Positions 22,063-29,392 of a DNA stretch of 64,000 nt are shown here, in pieces. The position numbers and the translations under genes are program-made. The stretch is from an uncultured Bacteroidota bacterium (GTDB lineage: Bacteria; Bacteroidota; Bacteroidia; Bacteroidales; P3), in NCBI GenBank assembly GCA_902776365.1, contig CACYPU010000003.1:124001-188000 (forward strand), written 5' to 3'. The notes beneath the pieces were generated by a model that saw nothing but the letters and a program-made list of their open reading frames with translations, made no database searches and was not told where the DNA came from. Numbering within the stretch: position 1 is the stretch's first letter; each line of letters begins with the position of its first letter.

Positions 22063-24075
22063 TTATCCTCTGATCTTCGCACCCAGCTGGGTCTCGAGGG
22101 TCTTCTGGATTTTGGACATGGTGGCCTCGATTTGCTTGTCGGCGAGGGTTTTGTCCTTGTCCTGCAGGATGAAGCTGACGGCATACGACTTGAAGCCGTC
22201 GGCGATGCCTTTGCCCTCATAGACGTCGAAGAGGCTGACGCTCTTGAGCAGCTTCTTCTCGCACTGCAGGGCGGCCTGCTCGACCTGAGCGAAGGTGACG
22301 TCCTTGCGCAGGATGAGGGCCAAGTCGCGCCGCACCTCGGGGAACTTGGCCACCTCCTGATACAGCACCTCCTTGGTGGGGTACTGCTTTAGCAGCAGCG
22401 TCCAGTTGAGGTCGGCATAATAGACGGGCTGCTTGATGTCCATCTTCTTCAACGTCTCGCGGCCGATGCGTCCGATGGTGCCGAGCAGCTTCTTGCTGTC
22501 GCGCTGGATGATGTCGAGGCCTTCGGAGAAGTACTTGGCGGTGGTGGGCACCATCTCGATGCGGCCCATGTTGACGCGCATGCGGTGCAAGATGTCCATG
22601 ACGTAGGCCTTGAGGTAGAAGAAGTCGGTCTCGGCGGACTTCATCTTCCAACTCTCGGGCGTCATGTTGCCGGTCATGAAGATGCTGACATGCTCGGTCT
22701 CGTTGAAACGCTTGGTGACATCAGTGATTGCGTTATCGTGTGATTGCGTTAGTGCGTTAGTGGCTGGCGCGTCATCACTAACGCATTTACACATTGACGC
22801 ATTAACGCAATAGCTCCGGCCAAACTCATAGAGTTTCTGGTCGAGGATGCGGAAGTTGATATTGCGGGCGATGCACTCGAGGCCGCTGTAAAGCAGTGTC
22901 TGGCGCATGACGTTGAGTTCCTTCGAGAGGGGGTTAATGATGGGGATGCAGCGGTCGGCCGGGAAGTCGGGATTCTCCTCATAATATTCGCTCTTGGTCA
23001 GCGAGTTGTTCATTATCTCGCTGAAGCCGTTGTCGGTGAGGTAGTCGCTGACGGCGTTCTTGAGCTTGCGCGGGTCGGGCTTCTTGCCGTAGGAGAGGCA
23101 GCTGTTGACCGTCTCACCGATGTGGATGTTGTTGTAGCCGTAGATGCGCATGATTTCCTCCACAATGTCGCACTCGCGGGTGACGTCGGCCTTGCAGGTG
23201 GGCACCTTCAGGGTCATGCCCTCGGCGGTCTCGTTGACAATCTCTATGTCGAGCGAGGTGAGGGCGGTGCGGACGGCCTCCAGCGGGATGTCCTGACCCA
23301 CAAGGTCGAACATGCGGCGGAAGTTCACCTCCACCGTCGGGCGTTCAATGGGTTTCGGGTAGAGGTCCACCATCTGGCCACAAATCTCGCCGCCGGCGAG
23401 CTCCTGGATGAGCTTCACGGCGCGGCGCAGGGCCCACTCGGTGATGTTGGGGTCGCAGGTGCGCTCGTAGCGGTAGCTGGCGTCGGTCTTCAGTGTGTGG
23501 CGCTGGCTGGTCTTGCGGATGCTCACGGGGTTGAAGAAAGCACTCTCGAGGAAGACGTTCTTGGTTTCCATGGTGGTGCCGCTCTTCAGGCCGCCGAAGA
23601 CACCTGCGATGCACATGCCTTCTTTTTCGTTGCATATCATCAGGTCGCGGGCGTCGAGGGTGCGCTCCACGCCGTCGAGGGTGACGAACTTGGTGCCCTG
23701 CGGCAGGCGCTTCACGATGACGTGGCCGCCCTCAATCTTGTCGGCATCGAAGGCGTGCAGCGGCTGGCCCACCTCCATCATGACGAAGTTGGTAACATCC
23801 ACCACATTGTTGATGGGACGCAGGCCCACGGTGCGCAGGCGGTTCTGCAGCCACTCGGGGCTCTCCCCTACCTTCACACCACGCAGCGTGATGCCGGTAT
23901 AGCGCGGGCAGAGGTCCGGCTCCTCGACGGTTACTCTAATTGCGTTATTGTGTGATTGCGTTATTGTGTTAGTGGCTGGCGCGTCAGCACTAACGCATTT
24001 ACACGTTGACGCATTAACGCATTCAGAAACCGACAGCCACCACGTCGCGGGCCACGCCGATGTGCGAGATGGCAT
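22063..24075 (-). CDS. pheT: Phenylalanyl-tRNA synthetase beta subunit, C-terminal part (frame 2)
   Basis: This open frame holds the rest of PheT after the tRNA-binding domain: VTVEEPDLCPRYTGITL and SPEWLQNRLRTVGLRPINNVVDVTNFVM (B3/B4), HAFDADKI, the B5 region, the aminoacylation-like core (GFSEIMNNSLTK) and the C-terminal FDX-ACB anticodon-binding domain (AKFPEVRRDLALIL). The upstream part of PheT lies in another frame (24023-24604). The frame change occurs at the left edge of a repeat element, so natural PheT sequence begins near VTVEEPD. The listed ATG at 24075 is in shadow sequence and need not be the real start. A second copy of the element at 22724-22812 is translated in frame here. Confidence 0.85.
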   Translation of the reverse strand: MPSRTSAWPATWWLSVSECVNASTCKCVSADAPATNTITQSHNNAIRVTVEEPDLCPRYTGITLRGVKVGESPEWLQNRLRTVGLRPINNVVDVTNFVMMEVGQPLHAFDADKIEGGHVIVKRLPQGTKFVTLDGVERTLDARDLMICNEKEGMCIAGVFGGLKSGTTMETKNVFLESAFFNPVSIRKTSQRHTLKTDASYRYERTCDPNITEWALRRAVKLIQELAGGEICGQMVDLYPKPIERPTVEVNFRRMFDLVGQDIPLEAVRTALTSLDIEIVNETAEGMTLKVPTCKADVTRECDIVEEIMRIYGYNNIHIGETVNSCLSYGKKPDPRKLKNAVSDYLTDNGFSEIMNNSLTKSEYYEENPDFPADRCIPIINPLSKELNVMRQTLLYSGLECIARNINFRILDQKLYEFGRSYCVNASMCKCVSDDAPATNALTQSHDNAITDVTKRFNETEHVSIFMTGNMTPESWKMKSAETDFFYLKAYVMDILHRMRVNMGRIEMVPTTAKYFSEGLDIIQRDSKKLLGTIGRIGRETLKKMDIKQPVYYADLNWTLLLKQYPTKEVLYQEVAKFPEVRRDLALILRKDVTFAQVEQAALQCEKKLLKSVSLFDVYEGKGIADGFKSYAVSFILQDKDKTLADKQIEATMSKIQKTLETQLGAKIRG
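22724..22812. repeat. Palindromic element family B, copy 1, inside pheT
   Basis: 8-base TGCGTTAG-type arms surround the core GTGGCTGGCGCGTCATCAC, where GCGTTAGTG pairs with CACTAACGC. The translated peptide on the minus strand includes CVNASMCKCVSDDAPATN. It lies between KLYEFGRSY and VTKRFNETEHV. Confidence 0.92.
23939..24023. repeat. Palindromic element family B, copy 2, at the pheT frameshift
   Basis: Nearly identical to copy 1, with core GTGGCTGGCGCGTCAGCAC and arms of TGCGTTAT/TGTGTTAG. Translation in the downstream frame gives CVNASTCKCVSADAPATN. The upstream pheT frame ends at TGA exactly where this element begins. Confidence 0.92.
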
Positions 24076-24604
24076 CCATGCGGTTGGCGGTGATGGCCAC
24101 CTCCAGCAGGCAGTCGTCCTTCACGTGGAAGTACTCCTTAGCGGGCATTCCCACGGGGGCGTCGTCGGGCAGCACCATGATGCCGGCGTGGTCGGTGCCG
24201 AGTTGCAGCTCGTCGGCAGCGCAGAGCATACCCTCGCTGACGGCGCCGCGCAGCTTGCCTTTCTTAATCTCGTAGTATTCGGTGTCCGAGGTGTAGATCT
24301 TGGTGCCAATCTGGGCACACACCACCTTCTGTCCGGCGGCCACATTGGGGGCGCCGCATACGATATTCAGCGGACGCTCACCACCCACATCAACGGTCGT
24401 CAGATGCAGGTGGTCGCTGTCGGGATGCGGCTCGCAGGTCAGCACCTGCGCAATCACCACATGCTCCAGACCACCTTTAATGGTCTCCACCTTCTCCATG
24501 CTGTCCACCTCCAAGCCGGAGAAAGTCAGCAGGTCGTCCAGTTCCTGAGGAGTCATATCCTCAATATCCACATACTCTTTAAGCCAATCGAAAGAAATAT
24601 TCAT
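24023..24604 (-). CDS. pheT: Phenylalanyl-tRNA synthetase beta subunit, N-terminal part (frame 1)
   Basis: 193 residues starting MNISFDWLKEYVDIEDMTPQ, the normal PheT N-terminus (B1), with the tRNA-binding OB-fold (B2): VVIAQVLTCEPHPDSDHLHL and NIVCGAPNVAAGQKV. It ends NRMDAISHIGVARDVVAVGF then TGA. In related PheT proteins the chain continues after VARD with about 20-30 linker residues into VTVE..CPRY. Here that continuation is in the next frame (skip one base), after the repeat element. Either the gene is truly split, a +1 shift is made, or the assembly has an indel. Phe-tRNA synthetase is essential, so loss of function is unlikely. Confidence 0.88.
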   Translation of the reverse strand: MNISFDWLKEYVDIEDMTPQELDDLLTFSGLEVDSMEKVETIKGGLEHVVIAQVLTCEPHPDSDHLHLTTVDVGGERPLNIVCGAPNVAAGQKVVCAQIGTKIYTSDTEYYEIKKGKLRGAVSEGMLCAADELQLGTDHAGIMVLPDDAPVGMPAKEYFHVKDDCLLEVAITANRMDAISHIGVARDVVAVGF

Positions 24605-24607
24605 AGT

Positions 24608-26302
24608 TTATTTAATTTTTGCCCAACTATCTTTTAATGTGCAGGTGCGGTTGAAGACCAGGTGCTCGGGAGTCGAGTCGCGGTCGGTGCAGAAATAGCC
24701 CATGCGCTCGAACTGGTAACGGGCGATGCCATCTTTCCACTTTCCACTTTCCACTTTCCACTCTCCAAGCGCAGGCTCACACTTGGCGGTGACCACACGC
24801 AGGCTGTTGGGGTTGAGGTTCTCGAGGAAGGTGTGGCCTTCTTCGACATCGTCGGGAGCCTCGACGGCAAACAACCTATCAAACAAGCGCACCTCGGCGT
24901 CGATGGCGTGCTGCGCACTGACCCAGTGGATGGTGCCCTTCACCTTGCGGCCGTCGGGGGCGTCGCCGCCGCGCGTGGCGGGGTCGTAGGTGCAGTGGAT
25001 GCAGGTGATGTTGCCCTCGGCATCCTTCTCGACGCTCTGCGCCGTGACGAAGTAGGCATAGCGCAGACGCACCTCCTGGCCGATGGCCATGCGGAAGTAT
25101 TTCTTGGGGGCCACCTCCATGAAGTCCTCGCGCTCGATCCAGAGCTCGCGACCGAAGGGCACCTGTCGGGTGCCGTCGGCCTCGCACTCGGGGTTGTTCA
25201 CGGCCGTCAGCATCTCAGTCTGTCCCTCGGGGTAGTTGTCGATAACCACCTTCACGGGGTCAAGGACAGCCATGCGGCGCTGGGCCACTTTGTTGAGGTG
25301 CTCGCGCAGCGAGAACTCCAGCAGGCTGTAGTCGATGATGTTGTCACGCTTGGCCACGCCGATGCGCTCGCAGAAGGCCTTGATGCTCTCGGGCGTGTAG
25401 CCGCGACGGCGGAAGCCGCAGATGGTCGGCATGCGGGGGTCGTCCCAGCCGCTGACGTAGTTCTCCTTGACCAGCTGCAGCAACTTGCGCTTGCTCATCA
25501 CCGTGTAGTTGATGTTCAGGCGGGCGAACTCGTACTGATGGCTCGGCCAGATGCCCAGCTGCTCGATGAACCAGTCGTAGAGCGGACGGTGGATATCGAA
25601 CTCCAGCGTGCAGATACTGTGGGTGATATGCTCGATGCTGTCGCTCTGTCCGTGGGCATAGTCGTACATCGGGTAGATGCACCATTTGTCGCCCGTGCGG
25701 TGGTGGTGGGCATGGAGGATGCGGTACATGATGGGGTCGCGGAACATCATGTTGGGGTGTGCCATATCGATCTTGGCGCGCAGCACCTTGCTGCCGTCGG
25801 GGAACTCGCCGGCGCGCATGCGGCGGAAGAGGTCGAGGTTCTCCTCGACGCTGCGGTCGCGGTAGGGGCTGTTCTTGCCCGGTGTGGTAACAGTACCGCG
25901 GCCCTCGCGGATCTCGTCGAGGGTCTGGTCGTCGACATATGCCAGTCCTTTCTGAATCAGAAGCTCGGCCCACTCGTAGAGCTGCTCGAAATAGTCGGAG
26001 GCATAGTGCTTCTCGGCCCAGTCGAAGCCCAGCCAGTGGATGTCTTCCTGGATGGAGTCTACATACTCTGTGTCTTCCTTCACGGGGTTGGTGTCGTCGA
26101 AACGCAGGTTGGTCTTGCCGCCGTACTTCTTTGCCAGTCCGAAATTAATGCAGATCGACTTGGCATGGCCGATGTGCAGGTAGCCGTTGGGTTCCGGCGG
26201 AAAACGGGTCTGGATAGCGGTGTAGGTGCCGTCCTTCAGTCCCTGTTCAATTATCTCTTCAAGAAAATTCAGTTGCCTCTCGGCAGCATTGGTCTCTTCC
26301 AT
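24608..26302 (-). CDS. glnS: Glutaminyl-tRNA synthetase
   Basis: A 564-residue class I synthetase that charges tRNA-Gln. [21 protein letters not shown] carries the HIGH signature near residue 40 and VMSKRKLL the KMSKS equivalent. The GlnRS/GluRS active-site parts (RFDDTNP and [18 protein letters not shown]) and the two C-terminal beta-barrels for anticodon recognition are present. Near residues 511-523, [14 protein letters not shown] is encoded by five heptamers (24734-24768) inserted before the conserved [10 protein letters not shown] strand. The presence of GlnRS means that the amidotransferase route is not needed for Gln-tRNA. It ends three bases before pheT starts. Confidence 0.96.
   Translation of the reverse strand: MEETNAAERQLNFLEEIIEQGLKDGTYTAIQTRFPPEPNGYLHIGHAKSICINFGLAKKYGGKTNLRFDDTNPVKEDTEYVDSIQEDIHWLGFDWAEKHYASDYFEQLYEWAELLIQKGLAYVDDQTLDEIREGRGTVTTPGKNSPYRDRSVEENLDLFRRMRAGEFPDGSKVLRAKIDMAHPNMMFRDPIMYRILHAHHHRTGDKWCIYPMYDYAHGQSDSIEHITHSICTLEFDIHRPLYDWFIEQLGIWPSHQYEFARLNINYTVMSKRKLLQLVKENYVSGWDDPRMPTICGFRRRGYTPESIKAFCERIGVAKRDNIIDYSLLEFSLREHLNKVAQRRMAVLDPVKVVIDNYPEGQTEMLTAVNNPECEADGTRQVPFGRELWIEREDFMEVAPKKYFRMAIGQEVRLRYAYFVTAQSVEKDAEGNITCIHCTYDPATRGGDAPDGRKVKGTIHWVSAQHAIDAEVRLFDRLFAVEAPDDVEEGHTFLENLNPNSLRVVTAKCEPALGEWKVESGKWKDGIARYQFERMGYFCTDRDSTPEHLVFNRTCTLKDSWAKIK
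24734..24768. repeat. Five heptamers (TTTCCAC) translated within glnS
   Basis: TTTCCAC four times then TCTCCAA. On the minus strand they read GTGGAAA units, giving Trp-Lys-Val-Glu-Ser-Gly-Lys. They sit in the last beta-barrel domain of GlnRS. Confidence 0.92.
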
Positions 26303-26355
26303 AATGACTTGATATATATTATTTTTATTATGTATACTTATATTAAAACAATCAG

Positions 26356-26363
26356 CAAAAATA
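26356..26363 (-). promoter_or_regulatory. -7 box for glnS-pheT
   Basis: On the minus strand TATTTTTG, matching TAnnTTTG, about 53 bases before the glnS start. Confidence 0.55.
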
Positions 26364-26406
26364 CGAAAAAATTTGATATTAATGGGACGAAATGAAATAT
26401 TTTTTG

Positions 26407-26414
26407 TATTTTTG
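26407..26414 (+). promoter_or_regulatory. -7 box for the LEA-like lipoprotein gene
   Basis: TATTTTTG followed by GCACC, diverging from the glnS promoter; the gene starts at 26450. Confidence 0.6.
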
Positions 26415-26449
26415 CACCATCGAATTGAAACAAAAAAACATCAAATACA

Positions 26450-27049
26450 ATGAAAAAGATAGTTTTAGCCATCCTACTCGCCGGCGGTCTCGTCTTCGCC
26501 TCTTGCGACATCCTCACCCAGCTCACCTCGCAGGTCGCCAGTGTCGCCAACCTGGCCAATTGTGACTTCAGCCTCAAGAACGTCGACAACATCTCCATCG
26601 CCGGCGTCAACCTGAAAAACATCACCTCCGGCAACCTCGACCCCACTGATGTGGTGAAGCTTGTGGCCGCCTACCAGAGCAAGCAGGTGCCCCTGAGCAT
26701 GGACCTCAATGTCAACATCAAGAACCCCACGCAGCAGCAGGCCTCGATGACCGCTATGGACTGGATTCTTGCCATCGACGGCACCGACGTGGCTAACGGT
26801 GCCAGCCGTCGCACCTACACCATACGCCCCAGCACCACCACTACCGTGCCCCTGGGCGTCAACACCGACCTCGGCAAACTCTTCTCCTCCAAAGGCGTCG
26901 ATGCCCTCAAGAACTTCGCCTCCAGCTTCTCCAACGACGGCACCTCCTCCAAGGTCGGCCTCCGCGTCCGCCCCAGCATGAACGTTGGCGGTTCGCAAGT
27001 TCCCTTCCCCAACTACATCAAGCTCGAGAAAAAGACAGGAAAATCCTAA
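26450..27049 (+). CDS. LEA14-like lipoprotein
   Basis: A 199-residue lipoprotein: signal peptide MKKIVLAILLAGGLVFAS followed by the lipid-attachment cysteine (lipobox VFASC, Cys at 20). The rest is beta-rich with the pattern of a LEA type 2/WHy domain (CDFSLKNVDNISIAGVNL, then VPLSMDLNVNIKNPTQQQ, then MDWILAIDGTDVANG), a fold seen in many Bacteroidota lipoproteins of unknown role. It ends TGKS and its 3' end overlaps the converging M20 gene by 32 bases, with no terminator visible between them. Confidence 0.7.
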   Translation: MKKIVLAILLAGGLVFASCDILTQLTSQVASVANLANCDFSLKNVDNISIAGVNLKNITSGNLDPTDVVKLVAAYQSKQVPLSMDLNVNIKNPTQQQASMTAMDWILAIDGTDVANGASRRTYTIRPSTTTTVPLGVNTDLGKLFSSKGVDALKNFASSFSNDGTSSKVGLRVRPSMNVGGSQVPFPNYIKLEKKTGKS

Positions 27050-28112
27050 AGAACAACTGGGCGGCGGGTTCGATGAGCTCGTCGGGGAAGTCGTAGTCGG
27101 GGTGGTGGAGCTCGGCGTGTTTCTCACCACTGCCGAGACCGAACATGGCGCCGGGAAACTCCAAGAGATATTCGGCGAAATCCTCGCTCCAGCGGTTGGG
27201 ATTTTCCTGATACTGAATATTTAGCGGCAATTCTTTTGCCGCTTTTTCTATGGCTTTCACGCTGTCAGGGTGGTTCTCCGTAGCGCGGAAGGGTTCCACT
27301 AAGGAGCGGTTGACTGTCAGACCATAGCGCTCGGCAACCTCGTCAACGGTCCAATTGGCGTCGGCAAGGAGGCGCTCCATCGCGCTGTTGGTGAAGGCCC
27401 TGAGGGTGAACATCACCTCGCCGTGCCCCGCCGAGGTGCCGAAAGCTGGCTGTCCCACCCTCACACAAATCAGCGTCGACTGCCGGAACTCTCCGCTCGC
27501 CCCATTAAACCCATTAAATCTATTAATTATCTCACTGACAGCAATTCCAGGATTAATGCCCATCTCCGGCGTCGAGGCATGCGTCTCGCGCCCGTCGAGG
27601 CGGTAGACGACACCCGTCGAAGCGGCGGCAAAAGTCCTCGGACAGAGCACCACGGTACCCAGCGGATAGCCAGGCAGGTTATGCAAGGCATAGAACGCCT
27701 TGATGTTATACTGCTGCAGGATACCCGTATCGAGAACAGCACGCGAACCCGTGCCCGTCTCCTCGGCAGGCTGCCAGAGGAGAAGAATGCGTGAATGTGT
27801 GAATGTGTTAGTGCGTGAGTCATTAGCCTCGTCGATGAGTTCGGCGAGGCGGAGGAGAATGGTCGTATGGCCGTCGTGCCCGCAGCGGTGTCCTATCGGC
27901 AACGCATCGGTATCGGCCCTGAAAGCTATCGTTGGAGCGGAAGCCTCCTTGCCCCATACCGCGATGATACCGTAGCCTCCCACGTGGGTATACACCTTGT
28001 CGGGATGCAATCCCTGCAGGTGCTCGACAATCCTGTCGTGCGCAAACTGCTCGTTGCCTGCCGTCTGCGGATGCTCATGGAGTTGATGACGAATATCAAT
28101 ATAATCAGTCAT
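27018..28112 (-). CDS. M20 family amidohydrolase
   Basis: A 364-residue metallopeptidase of the M20D (HipO/AbgA-like) type, which hydrolyses N-acyl amino acids or related amides. Metal ligands are visible in HRCGHDGHTT near residue 76, in PAEETGTGS near 116 and in the HNLPGYPLG segment. Residues about 98-108 (DSRTNTFTHSR) come from four 8-base units (27789-27820) and residues about 196-203 (NRFNGFNG) from three 9-base units (27501-27527), both in frame. The C-terminus (FLSFSRA) overlaps the converging lipoprotein gene. It ends the murL-murD-M20 run, starting five bases after the murD stop, so it may be in that operon. Confidence 0.85.
   Translation of the reverse strand: MTDYIDIRHQLHEHPQTAGNEQFAHDRIVEHLQGLHPDKVYTHVGGYGIIAVWGKEASAPTIAFRADTDALPIGHRCGHDGHTTILLRLAELIDEANDSRTNTFTHSRILLLWQPAEETGTGSRAVLDTGILQQYNIKAFYALHNLPGYPLGTVVLCPRTFAAASTGVVYRLDGRETHASTPEMGINPGIAVSEIINRFNGFNGASGEFRQSTLICVRVGQPAFGTSAGHGEVMFTLRAFTNSAMERLLADANWTVDEVAERYGLTVNRSLVEPFRATENHPDSVKAIEKAAKELPLNIQYQENPNRWSEDFAEYLLEFPGAMFGLGSGEKHAELHHPDYDFPDELIEPAAQLFFRIFLSFSRA
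27501..27527. repeat. Three 9-base units (CCCATTAAA) translated within the M20 gene
   Basis: CCCATTAAA twice and TCTATTAAT. On the minus strand this reads TTTAATGGG, giving Phe-Asn-Gly triplets. Confidence 0.75.
27789..27820. repeat. Four 8-base units (GCGTGAAT) translated within the M20 gene
   Basis: GCGTGAAT, GTGTGAAT, GTGTTAGT, GCGTGAGT. The insertion separates the helix ending LAELIDEAN from the strand ILLLWQPAEE. Confidence 0.82.
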
Positions 28113-28117
28113 TTCCC

Positions 28118-29392
28118 TTAAACCTTAAGTTTCATGATCTGTTCTCTGAAGAAATCGCCGCGAACCTCGAAGTTCTTGAAAGCGTCGTAGCTAGCTGCCG
28201 CCGGCGACAGCAGCACCACCCCACCCTCCGGCGTGTGCTCGGCGCACCAAGGAACAATCTTGGTGTAATCGTCCTCTTCGAGGAATTGAGAATTGAGAAT
28301 TGAGAATTGAGAATGTATGCGGCGACCCGCCTGTCCGACGAAGACAAGGTTCGATATCGGGTTCTCTTTGAGGAAGTCGACCAGCGGCGTATAGTCGATG
28401 CCACGGTCGAAGCCACCAAGGATCAGCGTATCCACCCTACCCAGTGCCTTCACGGCGGCGATAGCGGCGGCAGGAATGGTCGAAATGCTGTCGTCATACC
28501 ATGTGATGCCTGCCACTTCTCCCACCTTCTCCATCCTATGCCGCAACCCTTGGAACGAACCAAGAAGTAAGCGGTAAGAACTAAGAGAATCAGCCGGCAA
28601 TCCATTCTTAGTTCTTAGTTCTTCCTTCATAGTTCTCACCACACGGCAGGCCACCAAAGCGTTGCTCCTGTTGTGCTCGCCCTCCAACGGGCAGGCGGCG
28701 AGCAGACTCTTCTCCTCTTCGGTGATATCATTTAAGGAATACGGATGTAGCACGCCGGGCATGGCTTGCGACCTGACAAGTTCGTCAAGTTCTGTTGCAT
28801 CGCTACACCAGAAGAAATGGTCGCCCTCACGCTGTTTCAACCCTATCTGCATCTTCGCCATCTTGTAGCCCATATAGTTCTCGTAATGGTCGAGGTGTTC
28901 CTGGAAGAGGTTGAGCAGAACTGCGATATGAGGCCCGCGATGGATGTTCTCCAGCTGGTGACAGCTCAACTCCGCTACCACCACGCTTCCTTCCTTCAGC
29001 TCGTCGAGGATATCGAACAGCGGGATACCGATATTGCCTGCCAATATACTACTTGGGAGCAAGTGATGTATCAGCGAGGCCGTGGTACTCTTGCCCTTGG
29101 TGCCAGTCACACCGATGGTCGTATCGCCATATACTTGTAAGAAGATATCCGTCAGCGATGAGCACTCCACGCCACCCATGACCCTCATCGGCACACCGGG
29201 ACTTTTGATTATCAGGTCGTAGCCTTTGGCAGCTTCGGCGGCAATTTGCTCGTTACCGTCAGCAATAACATACTCGGCCTCGGGCACCAGCCGCTGTATC
29301 AGCCGTTCGGCACTCTTGCCCTCACGACCATAACCCGCAATCAAAATCCTGCGTCCCTCCAGCAGGGCTTTCAGTTGTTCTTCTCTGTACAT
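28118..29392 (-). CDS. murD: UDP-MurNAc-L-alanine:glutamate ligase (MurD/MurD2 type)
   Basis: A 424-residue Mur ligase. The N-terminal Rossmann part starts ILIAGYGREGKSAERLIQ, the ATP P-loop is GVTGTKGKSTTASL near residue 95, and the C-terminal domain has TWYDDSISTIPAAAIAA and LILGGFDRGIDY, all MurD-like. Because it is paired with a MurL-type epimerase, it may be the MurD2 form that adds L-glutamate. Two translated repeat regions are present: ILNSQFLEED (28283-28310) and a longer palindrome-like run (28563-28637, ELRTKNGLPADSLSSYR). It overlaps murL by 22 bases and is followed closely by the M20 gene. Confidence 0.88.
   Translation of the reverse strand: MYREEQLKALLEGRRILIAGYGREGKSAERLIQRLVPEAEYVIADGNEQIAAEAAKGYDLIIKSPGVPMRVMGGVECSSLTDIFLQVYGDTTIGVTGTKGKSTTASLIHHLLPSSILAGNIGIPLFDILDELKEGSVVVAELSCHQLENIHRGPHIAVLLNLFQEHLDHYENYMGYKMAKMQIGLKQREGDHFFWCSDATELDELVRSQAMPGVLHPYSLNDITEEEKSLLAACPLEGEHNRSNALVACRVVRTMKEELRTKNGLPADSLSSYRLLLGSFQGLRHRMEKVGEVAGITWYDDSISTIPAAAIAAVKALGRVDTLILGGFDRGIDYTPLVDFLKENPISNLVFVGQAGRRIHSQFSILNSQFLEEDDYTKIVPWCAEHTPEGGVVLLSPAAASYDAFKNFEVRGDFFREQIMKLKV
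28283..28310. repeat. Four heptamers (GAATTGA) translated within murD
   Basis: GAATTGA four times in tandem, encoding Gln-Phe-Ser-Ile-Leu-Asn-Ser-Gln on the minus strand, inside the C-terminal domain. Confidence 0.9.
28563..28637. repeat. Heptamer palindrome with GCCGGC core translated within murD
   Basis: AAGTAAG/GGTAAGA/ACTAAGA units, then a GCCGGC core, then inverted TTCTTAG units. Same arm type as the spacer at 5121-5213, here inside a gene and kept in frame. Confidence 0.82.

Noticed and set aside
22063-24075. pheT as a pseudogene
   Set aside because: Both parts keep all conserved sequence, and pheT is essential with no second copy seen. A shift or error at the repeat edge is more likely than loss of function.
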